Of a stretch of 64,000 bases of DNA, positions 50,235-60,074 are shown piece after piece. The stretch is from Acinetobacter sp. XH1741 (GTDB lineage: Bacteria > Pseudomonadota > Gammaproteobacteria > Pseudomonadales > Moraxellaceae), in NCBI RefSeq assembly GCF_041021895.1, contig NZ_CP157428.1, positions 124,001-188,000 of the forward strand, written 5' to 3'. The translations under genes were made by a program, and so were the position numbers. Within the stretch, counting starts at the first letter, position 1. The number at the start of each line of letters is the position of its first letter. Below the pieces are notes generated by a model. The model ran no database searches. It saw only the letters and a list, made by a program, of their open reading frames with translations, and was not told where the DNA came from.

Positions 50235-51209
50235 ATGAAAAGGAACTTAAAATTTTTCTGTGCTGCAATATTCTCAGGACTGAGTATTTCAGCAACCCAT
50301 GCCACAAATGCAGAGCAAGCAAACAGCTCATTTGTCTACTCGAATTATGCACAAACCAAATATCCATTGGTATTTAACCACGGGATGGCTGGTTTTAGCC
50401 GAGTTGGAACAGATACATTGGGACTTGATTATTGGTATCAGATTTTGCCTGACCTTGCTCGTAATGGAGGAAATGTATGGGCAACGAGAGTTTCACCGTT
50501 TAACTCAACCGAAGTTCGCGGAGAACAACTCGCTCAACAAGTAGAAGAAATTATTGCCATTACTGGCAAGCCTAAAGTCAACTTGATCGGACATAGCCAC
50601 GGGGGGCCTACAATTCGCTATGTGGCTGGTATCATGCCAGAAAAAGTTGCTTCGCTTACGACTATTGGAGCACCTCACAAAGGATCTCCAATGGCAGATG
50701 TCATCTTGAACGTTGAGGGTACTCCTCTGTCTGGACTGGCAACATTAGTAAACTGGTTTTCAGCAGCAATTACGTGGGCAGAAGGCCTAGATCCAACCCG
50801 TTATCCTCATGATTCTTTAGCTGGTGCTCACAGCTTATCTACGCAAGGTTCTGCAAAATTTAATGCTCAGTTCCCAATGGGTATACCGACCACTTCTTGT
50901 GGCGAAGGTAGTTATCAAGAGAAAGGCATTTATATGTATTCATTCTCAGGGAATAAAGCACTCACAAATCCATTAGATCCTTTTGATATTGCATTAGCTG
51001 GAAGCAGTCTAGTTGTCGATCCGTTTGGAGATAATGATGGCCTAGTTTCGCGGTGTAGTGCCAAATTTGGTAAAACTATTCGTGATGACTACAACTGGAA
51101 CCATCTTGATGAAGTCAATCAGGTACTTGGTATTCGCTCTATTTTTGCAGCAGACCCAGTCTCTGTTTATCGTCAACATGCTAACCGTTTAAAACTTCAA
51201 GGACTGTAA
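50235..51209 (+). CDS. lipA: Secreted triacylglycerol lipase, family I
   Basis: 324 residues; signal peptide to about residue 24 (SATHATNA). Nucleophile Ser121 in GHSHGG; catalytic His290 in NWNHLDEVNQ and an acid in GDNDGLVS. Two cysteines (TTSCGEG and SRCSAK) give the conserved disulfide, and nearby Asp residues suit the Ca2+ site. Likely exported by the type II system with help of the upstream foldase. Followed by a terminator. Confidence 0.95.
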   Translation: MKRNLKFFCAAIFSGLSISATHATNAEQANSSFVYSNYAQTKYPLVFNHGMAGFSRVGTDTLGLDYWYQILPDLARNGGNVWATRVSPFNSTEVRGEQLAQQVEEIIAITGKPKVNLIGHSHGGPTIRYVAGIMPEKVASLTTIGAPHKGSPMADVILNVEGTPLSGLATLVNWFSAAITWAEGLDPTRYPHDSLAGAHSLSTQGSAKFNAQFPMGIPTTSCGEGSYQEKGIYMYSFSGNKALTNPLDPFDIALAGSSLVVDPFGDNDGLVSRCSAKFGKTIRDDYNWNHLDEVNQVLGIRSIFAADPVSVYRQHANRLKLQGL

Positions 51210-51220
51210 TTTTTAAATAA

Positions 51221-51250
51221 AAAAAATGCGCCACTGGGCGCATTTTTTAC
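51221..51250. terminator. Bidirectional terminator between lipA and rplS
   Basis: A perfect 12-bp GC-rich stem (51221-51232 with 51237-51248), ACTG loop, A and T tracts in the arms. Confidence 0.92.
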
Positions 51251-51261
51251 TCGCTATAAGC

Positions 51262-51630
51262 TTACGCTTTACGAGCTGGTAATTTTTCACGAATACGTGC
51301 AGCTTTACCAGACAAGTCACGAAGGTAGTAAAGTTTAGCACGACGAACGTCACCACGACGTTTCACTTCGATTTTAGCAACAACTGGTGAGTGAGTTTGG
51401 AATACACGCTCAACACCAACACCGCTAGAAATTTTACGTACTGTGAACGCAGAGTTCAAACCACGGTTTTTCTTAGCGATTACAACACCTTCAAATGCCT
51501 GAAGACGTTCACGATCACCCTCTTTTACTTTTACTTGGACAACAACTGTGTCACCTGGTGCAAAAGCAGGGATATCAGATTTTAACTGTGCATTTTCAAC
51601 AGCTTGAACTAAAGGATGTTTACCACTCAT
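51262..51630 (-). CDS. rplS: 50S ribosomal protein L19
   Basis: 122 residues from ATG 51630 ([12 protein letters not shown]), with GGAG upstream; an open frame extends 72 bp further but is not part of L19. Signature [13 protein letters not shown] and [14 protein letters not shown]. It sits at the 30S-50S interface. Last gene of rpsP-rimM-trmD-rplS, separated from trmD by an unusually long 219-bp spacer. Confidence 0.97.
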   Translation of the reverse strand: MSGKHPLVQAVENAQLKSDIPAFAPGDTVVVQVKVKEGDRERLQAFEGVVIAKKNRGLNSAFTVRKISSGVGVERVFQTHSPVVAKIEVKRRGDVRRAKLYYLRDLSGKAARIREKLPARKA

Positions 51631-51798
51631 TGTGGGAATCTCCAATATGTGCGGAGTCAGAAGAGGTCTGGGGTTCCGCTGGGGATAGAGGCTAAAGCGC
51701 ATATCAACCCGTTTATCTTTCCCTTTACGACAACACGTCTATAAAGAGCCTTTAAATATACATAAAACTATTCATTAAATAGAATTATGCTTTAACTC

Positions 51799-51846
51799 GA
51801 AGCAAAGCTTCTCGTCCTGTTTTAGAACTTTCGTTCCTAAGAACAG
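51799..51846 (-). promoter_or_regulatory. Tandem hairpins between trmD and rplS
   Basis: Just after the trmD stop: a 12-bp stem with two bulges and a GAAA loop on the minus strand (51817-51846), then GAAGC-TTT-GCTTC (51799-51811). Neither has a T tract. They may uncouple rplS output from the low-abundance TrmD and RimM. Confidence 0.4.
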
Positions 51847-51849
51847 TGA

Positions 51850-52605
51850 TTAAGAGTTACCACTATTCTTTTGTGTATCTTTTAGCCATTTTTTCTGCTG
51901 CTTGGTCAACTCTACTTGTTCAGCCAACTCTGGTCGACGTTCTAAAGTTCGTTGATATCGCTGCAAAAAGCGCCATTTCTCAATATTGGCATGGTGCCCC
52001 GATTTTAAAATTTCAGGAACATCCAACCCTTCAAACTGGTCTGGCTTAGTATATTGCGGACAATCTAAAAGACCATCTACAAAAGAATCTTGTATCGCTG
52101 ATTGCTCATCTGACATTACATTTGGCAAACGGCGAATAATACTATCAAGCAACACCATGGCAGGCAGTTCACCACCCGATAAAACATAATCACCAATTGA
52201 CCATTCCTGATCAACATAATGCTGGATCAAACGCTCATCGACGCCTTCATAACGTCCACACAATACAATTAAGCCGTCATAATCAACAAACTGTTGTACT
52301 GCCTGTTCATTTAAAGTTTTACCTTGTGGAGACATATACACCACAGGTACATGAACACATCCTGCTTGCGCAGCAAGTTGTTTGGCATGGGTAATTGCTT
52401 TTGCTAAAGGCTCAGCCATCATTACCATTCCAGGGCCACCACCAAATGGACGTTCATCCACTCTTCGGTAACTCCCTTCAGCAAAATCACGTGGATTAAT
52501 ACAAGTGACTCGTACAATGTCACGTTTTGCTGCACGCCCGCTAATCCCGTAGGCTGTAATCGCTTCAAACATTTCAGGAAAGAGCGTAATGACTGCAAAA
52601 AACAC
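51850..52605 (-). CDS. trmD: tRNA (guanine-37-N1)-methyltransferase
   Basis: 251 residues with a GTG start preceded by GAGGAG at good spacing. SPOUT-class knotted enzyme making m1G37 to prevent frameshifting. Seen: [35 protein letters not shown] and [13 protein letters not shown] (SAM knot). Third gene of the operon. Confidence 0.97.
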   Translation of the reverse strand: MFFAVITLFPEMFEAITAYGISGRAAKRDIVRVTCINPRDFAEGSYRRVDERPFGGGPGMVMMAEPLAKAITHAKQLAAQAGCVHVPVVYMSPQGKTLNEQAVQQFVDYDGLIVLCGRYEGVDERLIQHYVDQEWSIGDYVLSGGELPAMVLLDSIIRRLPNVMSDEQSAIQDSFVDGLLDCPQYTKPDQFEGLDVPEILKSGHHANIEKWRFLQRYQRTLERRPELAEQVELTKQQKKWLKDTQKNSGNS

Positions 52606-52632
52606 CGCAGACTCCTCTATTTTCCTGCTGCG

Positions 52633-52655
52633 TTAATCCTTTTAAAAAGGATTAA
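52633..52655 (-). promoter_or_regulatory. Hairpin at the rimM stop codon
   Basis: A perfect 10-bp AT-rich inverted repeat (52633-52642 with 52646-52655) spans the end of rimM, in the 46-bp gap before trmD. No T tract follows leftwards, so a processing or translation role is more likely than termination. Confidence 0.4.
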
Positions 52656-53200
52656 TAATCTACGCCCCAATTGACGTAAATGCGACCAGCTTCAAGATCA
52701 ACACGTTGTACTACATCTTTATGCCAAGGGATCATGCGTTCTTCTGAATCAATACTGTCTGGTGTAGCGCGTACAACCATCACATCATTGGCTCCAGTTT
52801 CAAACAACTCATGAATTTGCCCTAAGTTAACTTCTTGTTCGTCATCATTAAGTCCTAACACTGTTAAGCCTTTTAAATCTGACCAGTAGTACTCGTCTAC
52901 ATCTGCTTTTGGCAGTTGAGATTTAGCAATCCAGATATTAGCGCCAACCAAGCTTTCTGCTCCTGTGCGATCACTCACACCTTTTAGAGCGACAACGAGG
53001 CCTTTGCCATGTGTTTTCCAACGTTTTACATCTATTGTTTGCCAACCGGCCTTGGTCTCAATGTACCAAGGCAGGTAGTCAAACATGTTGCTCATAGGTT
53101 CTGTATTGGAATACACCCAGAGCCACCCATTCAATCCATAAGCTGAACGTAACTGTCCAATCTGAATACGATCTTCGGGAACATTCTGTGTTGGTGTCAT
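52652..53200 (-). CDS. rimM: Ribosome maturation factor RimM
   Basis: 182 residues. N-terminal beta barrel (IQIGQLRSAYGLNGWLWVYS) and a C-terminal PRC-barrel (about 100-180, including IPWHKDVVQRVDLEAGRIYV). Assists late 30S assembly with S19. Lies 19 bp after rpsP. Confidence 0.96.
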   Translation of the reverse strand: MTPTQNVPEDRIQIGQLRSAYGLNGWLWVYSNTEPMSNMFDYLPWYIETKAGWQTIDVKRWKTHGKGLVVALKGVSDRTGAESLVGANIWIAKSQLPKADVDEYYWSDLKGLTVLGLNDDEQEVNLGQIHELFETGANDVMVVRATPDSIDSEERMIPWHKDVVQRVDLEAGRIYVNWGVDY

Positions 53201-53219
53201 GGGCTACCTACTACAATAA

Positions 53220-53471
53220 TTATGCAGTAGCTTTTTTAGCTTGAGCAGCTAAAGAAGCAACACGTTCTGAAGGTTGAGCACCTTGAGAAACCCAGTGAGC
53301 AAAACGGTCTGCGTCTAAACGAAGTTTTTCTGCTTGACCTTGTGCAGTTGGGTTAAAGAAACCGATACGCTCGATGAAACGACCATCACGTGCATTGCGG
53401 CTATCAGTCACAACGATTTGATAGAATGGACGTTTTTTTGCGCCGCCACGTGCTAAACGAATAACAACCAT
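53220..53471 (-). CDS. rpsP: 30S ribosomal protein S16
   Basis: 83 residues from ATG 53471 ([20 protein letters not shown]), the universal start of S16; the open frame extends 54 bp upstream but is not S16. Early 30S assembly protein. First gene of the operon. A small GCCGA/TCGGC hairpin (53508-53520) is in its leader. Confidence 0.97.
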   Translation of the reverse strand: MVVIRLARGGAKKRPFYQIVVTDSRNARDGRFIERIGFFNPTAQGQAEKLRLDADRFAHWVSQGAQPSERVASLAAQAKKATA

Positions 53472-53618
53472 GATAAAAGCCTTATAATTCTTACGGATTA
53501 TCCCTGCGCCGACCATCGGCAACACTTCAAACCCCTTTCATAGAGGGCGACATTCTACGTGATTTTCGCCCTGAAAGAAAGATTAAATTTTGAGTTATCC
53601 GCAGTTTTGAATTTAAAT

Positions 53619-54083
53619 TTATTTGCCATCCCAATTCGAAGTTGCAGAAGGAACGCAAGCTGTACCACTATTAATATCTGTTCCCTTTATCCAGCAACGC
53701 TCACCACGATAATTTAGAACAATATGCCCATCACCAGCCTGCGGAGTATTTGCAATCGGTGTCGCAGTCAATACCCATGTTTCAGCAGCCAAAGAACCTG
53801 ATGCAACAGGGGTCACATTAACTGTATAAAGCGGTGTACCTTGTATAGGATAAGATGTAGCAATATTTAAATCAGAACTCGTTGCACCCGTTACTTTAAA
53901 ATTTGCAATTTTGTAGCGTTGGATCTGCATAGCAATCTGTTGCAACGTAGTTTGCATGTCCACACGCTTAGTACGGCGAATATATTCTTGATAAGAGGGG
54001 TAAGCTATCGCCGCTAAAATCGCAATAATTGCTACAACAATCATTAGTTCAATTAAGGTAAAGGCTTTTATTTTATTTACCAA
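53619..54083 (-). CDS. pilE: Type IV minor pilin PilE-like (TTG start)
   Basis: 154 residues. The start is TTG at 54083, with GGAG 7 nt upstream and no in-frame ATG before the pilin motif. Prepilin leader MVNKIKA then FTLIELMIVVAIIAILAA: the residue before the cleavage site is Ala, not the usual Gly. Glu5 is present. Disulfide-type cysteines near the C-terminus (ERCWIKG, TACVPS). Overlaps the preceding pilin gene by 7 bases. Probably in the priming tip with PilY1. Confidence 0.88.
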   Translation of the reverse strand: MVNKIKAFTLIELMIVVAIIAILAAIAYPSYQEYIRRTKRVDMQTTLQQIAMQIQRYKIANFKVTGATSSDLNIATSYPIQGTPLYTVNVTPVASGSLAAETWVLTATPIANTPQAGDGHIVLNYRGERCWIKGTDINSGTACVPSATSNWDGK

Positions 54084-54556
54084 GGCTCAGCTCCAGTGCC
54101 ACAAGTGATATAAGTAACATTGCTAGTGGCTTTATTCTTGCAACGTAATCCATTACTACCCAACAAATAAGTAAAATTATTAGGATCGGAAGCCTCTGCC
54201 CTGATAACCCAGTTTTGCCCTAAAACTGTAGGATCTGTTAAGGGTTTCGTTGTATCGTCACCATCCCGTACCGTTATTCGGTATTTAATAGCACTACCCG
54301 GTGCTCCGACAGGCAAATTTACTGGGGCTGTAGACCCGGTAGAGAAACCTTTGTAATTAAAATTTCTAGATTTCTGACGTGCGAGTTGCACTGCGATTTG
54401 TTGCATTTGCTGTTGTGCACGTGAAGCATCAGCTCGTAGAACATAGGCCTGATATGAAGGGATTGCAACTGCAGCAAAAATAGCAACAATCGCAACCACA
54501 ACCATTAGCTCAATAAGAGTAAAGCCTAAAGAATACGTGAATTTACGTTTCATCAC
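54077..54556 (-). CDS. Type IV minor pilin, PilE-like
   Basis: 159 residues. Leader MMKRKFTYSLG followed by FTLIELMVVVAIVAIFAA, a standard prepilin-peptidase site with Glu5. C-terminal cysteines (GLRCKNKA, YITCGTG) form the D-loop. It starts 10 bp after pilY1 and overlaps the next pilin gene. Resembles a second pilE copy, so the two may have arisen by tandem duplication. Confidence 0.9.
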   Translation of the reverse strand: MMKRKFTYSLGFTLIELMVVVAIVAIFAAVAIPSYQAYVLRADASRAQQQMQQIAVQLARQKSRNFNYKGFSTGSTAPVNLPVGAPGSAIKYRITVRDGDDTTKPLTDPTVLGQNWVIRAEASDPNNFTYLLGSNGLRCKNKATSNVTYITCGTGAEPW

Positions 54557-54566
54557 CTATTCCTTC

Positions 54567-57500
54567 TTAACGAACATACCAGCGCTGTGGTATTAAACAC
54601 ATTTTACTACTATTCGAGGCAATAATACCGCCGATAGTGGTAACACCACGATTACCCATATTTACACAATAGTTCTTATTATTGGGACTTCCACCCCCAT
54701 TACCACCACCACCATCATTATTATTACTACCACCATCATCTACCACTGTAGTATCTTGAATACCGGCTCCTTGCGAACAAGTTGTACCAGGCGCACACTG
54801 AAAATCACCATTATTTTCAGCTGTTAGAGTAGATTTGCTACATTGTCCAAAAGGCATACAGAACTGATTTAAAAAGCTTTCACCTTTTACTCCTGCTCCA
54901 CAATCTCCAGACATACCTGCTTTTCCACCATCAAAAGTAGAAACAAACATACGATGATTTAATACGATTGGTGTTGCAAATACTTTAGCATCTTGAATAT
55001 TGGCCGACTTGAATCGATAGAACCATCCACGGGTAGCAGAAAGTAAAGCGACTGCACCATCATCATAAGTATTCCAGTTTGAATTAGTAATTTCCCCCAA
55101 TTGATTAGTATTTGTGATTGGAGTTTGATATACGAAATCAGCTTTATATAAATTTCTATCTGCTACATCTTTGTCGTAAATATTATATACCGCATCATAA
55201 TTATAACCTTGGCCCGATGCGTACTGAGCTAAAGGTTTACTACGATTACCACTACCAATGGAAACAACAGCAAATGTTGTACCATTATAGTCATATACTG
55301 AAAATGCAGGCATTTCATAGAAACGTGGACTAGCCGCACCATTATTTAAATTCAACAACAATTTTGGTGGCTTGGCAAAGCTTGCATTCGTTGCAGCGGT
55401 ATTATCTAAATCGATACGGAATAGTTGCCCACCTAAATCACCAAAATAAAGATGATCAATCAAACCATCACCATTTCGATCTTCAGTACGAATTTCGCTT
55501 ACTACGCTATATTTTAAATTATCAGATTGAGTATAGGCTTCAGCACCTTGAGCTGTAGTCGCTTTAGCACTAGCCCACCAAAGCAGCTTACCGTTATCAG
55601 CGTCAAACATATATACACCTGCACCTTGACTAATGCTAGGGTTATAGGTATCACTCTCATAGCCTTCATCATAACCACCGCCAACAAACATTACTCGTTT
55701 ACGCTCAGTAGTTTTACCATCGCTTTTCTTCCAATTTACCCAACCAATACTCGGCTTAGACCAACTTTGGCCCATATTACTTAGCGCAGCATAAGTGTTA
55801 CTTGAACCGTTATAATAAGTTTTTTGCTCATCGGGAGATATTTGGAACAGTAATTTCGGATTGCTCATATCTTGCAAATTGAGTGCATAATAACTACGCC
55901 CCCCCATTCGCAAACCGCCATAAACAATCTGTTTACCCTCTTGAGAACCATAACCTTTACCGACAGTAAGTCCTTTTCGACTACTATCTAATACATACTG
56001 AGTATAACTAGCCCAAGGTCCATCAACGCCATAATATAATTGGTCAACTCCTCCATTCATGGCATCGTTTTTCAAAAAAGCTTCTGGTTGTTTTTCGATC
56101 ATCTCATTTGGTACAAAAGTGAATACCTCTTTTCCACCATTACTATCCACAGAAGTACTATCATTTTTGCCTGCCTTGACTATATGTAAAAGCCCCTGTG
56201 TTGTGCCAAATAAGACATAGTCTTCACGATTTTGAGTATCAATTACACCATTTGCATATGTAATTTGACCGCTATTGGTAATTAATAATGGTGAGGAGTG
56301 CATTAATGCACCAATTTGTCTTAAAGAAGTGGATGGAGTCGCATTAAGAACTAAATGATCAGGGTCCTTTGCTTGAGTCACAGTCATTGGATACCCAAGC
56401 AACGCCATTAAATAACCACGTTTCCCGTCAGTTTGGTAAGTTGTATCTGTTAGATCTGACTTTTTAATTTGTCTTAGAGTTGTTGTCGTTGAACCGTCTG
56501 CACTTCGATTCGTTAAAAGATTACGATTCTCTTGTGTTGTTTGATTCATTGTTAGGAGTAACTGTGACCATGCTCCTCCTTTTAGAGTGTAGCTATTACT
56601 TCCAGGCGTATTGGAATCAGAATTATCATTTGTACTGTCATTATCGGTATATGCCCAAAAGTCACGATTTGGAAGTATTTGTCCCTTTGTAGCAGTTGCC
56701 GTACTAATTAAAGTATTATTATCACGGTCTTTTAAAATCCCATTAACCACTGCATATTTTTTGAGATTACCCGCCCAAAGTTGATAGTTTTTATCTGGAG
56801 TCGGTTGGAACTGAGGAAAATAAGCTTGCTTTTGTAATACAGCAGGGTTAAGACTATCTTTAGGAATTGTAGGTGAACCTGTGGTCACAGCAGGAATCTC
56901 AGATCCTAGATCACCAAGAAATGCATTTACACTATTTACAACGTCTTGAGAACTTGAACCAGAATACCAACCACCACTTGCATTAACACCCCATTTTGCA
57001 GCTTCTTTTTGATTAGCTGATGCGGCAGAGTTATTAATATTTGCCAAGTTCTCCGCTAAAGAAAGCGATCTATTAAAGGATGGAATAATATTAAAATCAC
57101 TTCCAAAGCCAACAACAGCAGTCTTAATCTTTAATCCAACAGGGTTACTACCATTATTTAGTAAAAATTGCGAGAACTGTTGAATACAATTCCAGCCTGT
57201 GTCACTGTCTGTACAAGCAAACGACTTACCGTTTAAAGCTTTCGTCATTAAACTCGATGCAGAAGTATTACTATTTGGCTCTCCATCAGTTAAAACATAA
57301 ATGCCTTGACCACTACACTGCGTAGTTGTCCCTGTCATTTGTTTAGTAATGCTATCAGGACGTACATAGTTTCCTCCGCTAGTTGCACCTACCCCAGCAT
57401 AGTTGAAACCACTATTAGTTATCCCTTGAGTGCTTGTACCCATTAAAGCTGCTGCTGCCTCTGCATAAGCATGAGCTGTCGGGGTACCTCCTCTAGCACC

Positions 57501-58241
57501 AAGTTTCGCAATTTCTTCTATTAATAATCTTCTTTGAGTTTTACCATTGACCACTGCATCCAGACGTCGAGCAGGAATACGAACCTGACCTGTTAAATTG
57601 TCTGCAGCAGTCGGCTCACCAGAAGTATTAAATTGTGTTGGACGGGAGAAAGTCGTCAGACCAATTAATTTATCATCAGAAACAGGTAAGATTCCTTTAC
57701 TAGTATTACCGTTAAGCAGATCAATCATGCCATCTTTTACACGAGTAATACGGTCAGGATATTGAGTATTTGGACCAGCCTTATAGTAATAAGTACTATA
57801 ATTTGAAGACATTGAGGTCAAACCACTAGTAGAAGGTGCACTCTTTAACTTAGTTGTACAATCACTTTGCGAACTCGAATTACCACAGCTATACCAAGAT
57901 GTCCCATACTTCATATAATAATAAGTTGGAGCAGTTGCAGTGCAATAATATCGCTTGTATTCGGCAACACCATTACTAGACAACACATTGTTATAACCAG
58001 TTTGTACAACATTACTTGGAATATCACATGCACTAGCATCATTTTGAAGCTGCGGATATCCCATAGAACCCGAGATATCTAATACAAACATTAAAGTAAT
58101 ATCACCAGCTTTTGCTTTTTGATAAATATCAATATCACTCGCCTGACTTACACTACTCGCTACTAAGCCTGTGCATAAAGCAGCTATGGCACTTGTTAGA
58201 AGCTTTGGATGATATGAAAACTTTAACTCTCTCTTATCCAT
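54567..58241 (-). CDS. pilY1: Type IV pilus tip adhesin/mechanosensor PilY1
   Basis: 1224 residues from ATG 58241, with GGGGA about 9 nt upstream. Signal peptide to about residue 35 (VSQASD). N-terminal von Willebrand A domain: MIDAS DISGS near 52, TTFSRP and LTDGEPN; a Cys-rich insert lies inside it. C-terminal beta-propeller with a calcium loop DRNGDGLID (DxNxDxxxD, about residue 920), the same pattern as the Pseudomonas PilY1 site needed for extension/retraction control. A Gly/Asn-rich linker precedes the last 35 residues. Confidence 0.95.
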   Translation of the reverse strand: MDKRELKFSYHPKLLTSAIAALCTGLVASSVSQASDIDIYQKAKAGDITLMFVLDISGSMGYPQLQNDASACDIPSNVVQTGYNNVLSSNGVAEYKRYYCTATAPTYYYMKYGTSWYSCGNSSSQSDCTTKLKSAPSTSGLTSMSSNYSTYYYKAGPNTQYPDRITRVKDGMIDLLNGNTSKGILPVSDDKLIGLTTFSRPTQFNTSGEPTAADNLTGQVRIPARRLDAVVNGKTQRRLLIEEIAKLGARGGTPTAHAYAEAAAALMGTSTQGITNSGFNYAGVGATSGGNYVRPDSITKQMTGTTTQCSGQGIYVLTDGEPNSNTSASSLMTKALNGKSFACTDSDTGWNCIQQFSQFLLNNGSNPVGLKIKTAVVGFGSDFNIIPSFNRSLSLAENLANINNSAASANQKEAAKWGVNASGGWYSGSSSQDVVNSVNAFLGDLGSEIPAVTTGSPTIPKDSLNPAVLQKQAYFPQFQPTPDKNYQLWAGNLKKYAVVNGILKDRDNNTLISTATATKGQILPNRDFWAYTDNDSTNDNSDSNTPGSNSYTLKGGAWSQLLLTMNQTTQENRNLLTNRSADGSTTTTLRQIKKSDLTDTTYQTDGKRGYLMALLGYPMTVTQAKDPDHLVLNATPSTSLRQIGALMHSSPLLITNSGQITYANGVIDTQNREDYVLFGTTQGLLHIVKAGKNDSTSVDSNGGKEVFTFVPNEMIEKQPEAFLKNDAMNGGVDQLYYGVDGPWASYTQYVLDSSRKGLTVGKGYGSQEGKQIVYGGLRMGGRSYYALNLQDMSNPKLLFQISPDEQKTYYNGSSNTYAALSNMGQSWSKPSIGWVNWKKSDGKTTERKRVMFVGGGYDEGYESDTYNPSISQGAGVYMFDADNGKLLWWASAKATTAQGAEAYTQSDNLKYSVVSEIRTEDRNGDGLIDHLYFGDLGGQLFRIDLDNTAATNASFAKPPKLLLNLNNGAASPRFYEMPAFSVYDYNGTTFAVVSIGSGNRSKPLAQYASGQGYNYDAVYNIYDKDVADRNLYKADFVYQTPITNTNQLGEITNSNWNTYDDGAVALLSATRGWFYRFKSANIQDAKVFATPIVLNHRMFVSTFDGGKAGMSGDCGAGVKGESFLNQFCMPFGQCSKSTLTAENNGDFQCAPGTTCSQGAGIQDTTVVDDGGSNNNDGGGGNGGGSPNNKNYCVNMGNRGVTTIGGIIASNSSKMCLIPQRWYVR

Positions 58242-58256
58242 TATTATTTTCCCCAA

Positions 58257-59039
58257 TTAATTAAAATCTTGTGCAATAGTGTATTCAGTGACATTGGTCG
58301 TAAATGGGACATTTAAGCTAGCTAGACATTCAGTTACTGATTTCAATGGATTATCCAAATCAGATTTATTAGTAACATCTGGCGCTGCTGTTCCATCTGG
58401 GAGTGTCACTTCACTCATGTGTTGTTGTAGACATTTATTAATATCAGCGCGACTCACACTACTTAAACTTGGCATTAATGACACAGCAAAGACCTTGACT
58501 CGTTTAGCTTCTTGGACTTGTCCTTCTTTTTCATCGAGACCACGAGTTCTTGTATAAAATGGATCATCCTCTCCTACAGTCGAGAATTTAACTGCAACCT
58601 GAGTCATGACTGCCTTACGGCCACTCGTAAACCAGTTGTTGTTTGTATCAAGCGCATCACAGTATCCATCTGTACCTAATGCATTATTAGTAGGTGTACT
58701 ATTCCCGTCTATCCACTGCATTAAGCTGGCACGACTAATATTAAAAAAGTCGCTTTGATCTCCGCGATAACAAAAAACTAATTCCTTATTTTTGTCATTT
58801 GCATTGCTGATATAACCGAATAAACCAGTTGCACTTAAACTTTGGATCAAGTTAGTTGGATTTTCTATTTGAAAAAAAGAAGAATCTGAATTCTGCAAAA
58901 CCAATTGCTGTACTTGGCTATTAGTTGCTATATTCAAACTAATCAAACCCTTACGAATTGCTATCGTACCAACAATCATAATTGCAACTAAGAAAATGAG
59001 TACAACAATTAACGCTGAGCCACGCTGCTTCAGTTTCAT
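58257..59039 (-). CDS. pilX: Minor pilin PilX
   Basis: 260 residues. Leader KQRG then SALIVVLIFLVAIMIV: Val instead of Glu at position 5, as in the GspK/PilX class that caps the tip. Start overlaps the pilW stop by 4 bases (ATGA). Links PilY1 to the minor-pilin complex. Confidence 0.92.
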   Translation of the reverse strand: MKLKQRGSALIVVLIFLVAIMIVGTIAIRKGLISLNIATNSQVQQLVLQNSDSSFFQIENPTNLIQSLSATGLFGYISNANDKNKELVFCYRGDQSDFFNISRASLMQWIDGNSTPTNNALGTDGYCDALDTNNNWFTSGRKAVMTQVAVKFSTVGEDDPFYTRTRGLDEKEGQVQEAKRVKVFAVSLMPSLSSVSRADINKCLQQHMSEVTLPDGTAAPDVTNKSDLDNPLKSVTECLASLNVPFTTNVTEYTIAQDFN

Positions 59040-60073
59040 TCCCCACGCTCCCCAAATACATTACGTAAGGCAATTGTTTGTGTTATCACTTGACGCAAAT
59101 ATTTTTTTGTAGAATTTGCAGGCTTTTTGACGGTAATAGTTTGGTCTAACACTGTAAATTGTTGATCATCTTTAATTGCGACTTCTGCACCTACAGGTTG
59201 TAATGAGCGGGTTAATAATCCGATTTGTACCGAAACAATACGTGGGCGAGGAGCTGTTAAACTTAAATAATCATGTACCGAAATATACCGTCTACCAGAA
59301 TCCCCCTGAACATTCAGTAAAACCCGAAAATAGTCTACGCGTTTCATTATAATTTCACCTGCATCCCCATAACGAGTTATCGCAGTTGGATTCCCCGTTA
59401 GTGGGTAATAACCAGCATCACAAGCAAGTGCTAAAGGTTGATTAGGTTCATCACTATTATTATTGGTATCTTTTCGTAAAAAATATCGTTGAACTATGAC
59501 CTGACGTCCACTGGCAAGAGGAAAATTCAGCTTATTCCCTTCACAATCTGTACCGCCTATATATTCATCATCGGCTTGAGTCGGGGTACCTTTTGTATCA
59601 ATCGTATATTGTGGTACATATTGAATAACGAGTTGGTCACTAGCAATATCACTCCCATTACTCTGGACGTTTGATACTCCAGTCCATGCATTAGCACTAC
59701 CAATCGCATCTCCCTGACTGCGCGAAAGTAAACTGGTGTTAGCAGTTACGCCAGCAATAGTTTTATAAAGATTGCTAAGAGGTTCATTAGCTGCATCTTT
59801 AACAGAGTTAGTCGCAGATGTTAAAACAATACCGCCATAAGCAGTTTGATCATTAATAATTGCTTTGGGATTATTTAAGTTTGCAAGACGAATATCTTGG
59901 GTTAAATAGTTAAGTCCAAAATTAGCATTATCTTGCACATCAGAGACCCCCATCTGCATAGATAAACTTTTTTGGCTAGTTAAAAACAATAATATTGCAG
60001 CTGCAGTAATGATAAGACCTAAGGCTAATGAAAGTATGAGTTCGATTAATGTAAAACCTTGATATTTTTTCAT
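59036..60073 (-). CDS. pilW: Minor pilin PilW
   Basis: 345 residues. Leader MKKYQG, then FTLIELILSLALGLIITAAAI; GspJ-like minor pilin of the priming complex. GGAGA lies inside the end of pilV. One base separates it from pilV, and it overlaps pilX. Confidence 0.93.
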   Translation of the reverse strand: MKKYQGFTLIELILSLALGLIITAAAILLFLTSQKSLSMQMGVSDVQDNANFGLNYLTQDIRLANLNNPKAIINDQTAYGGIVLTSATNSVKDAANEPLSNLYKTIAGVTANTSLLSRSQGDAIGSANAWTGVSNVQSNGSDIASDQLVIQYVPQYTIDTKGTPTQADDEYIGGTDCEGNKLNFPLASGRQVIVQRYFLRKDTNNNSDEPNQPLALACDAGYYPLTGNPTAITRYGDAGEIIMKRVDYFRVLLNVQGDSGRRYISVHDYLSLTAPRPRIVSVQIGLLTRSLQPVGAEVAIKDDQQFTVLDQTITVKKPANSTKKYLRQVITQTIALRNVFGERGE

Positions 60074-60074
60074 T

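Noticed and set aside
53543..53571. 7-bp inverted repeat (AGGGCGA / TCGCCCT) between the pilin genes and rpsP
   Set aside because: No T tract on either strand and a 15-nt loop; too weak to call a terminator, and it may simply be part of the rpsP promoter.
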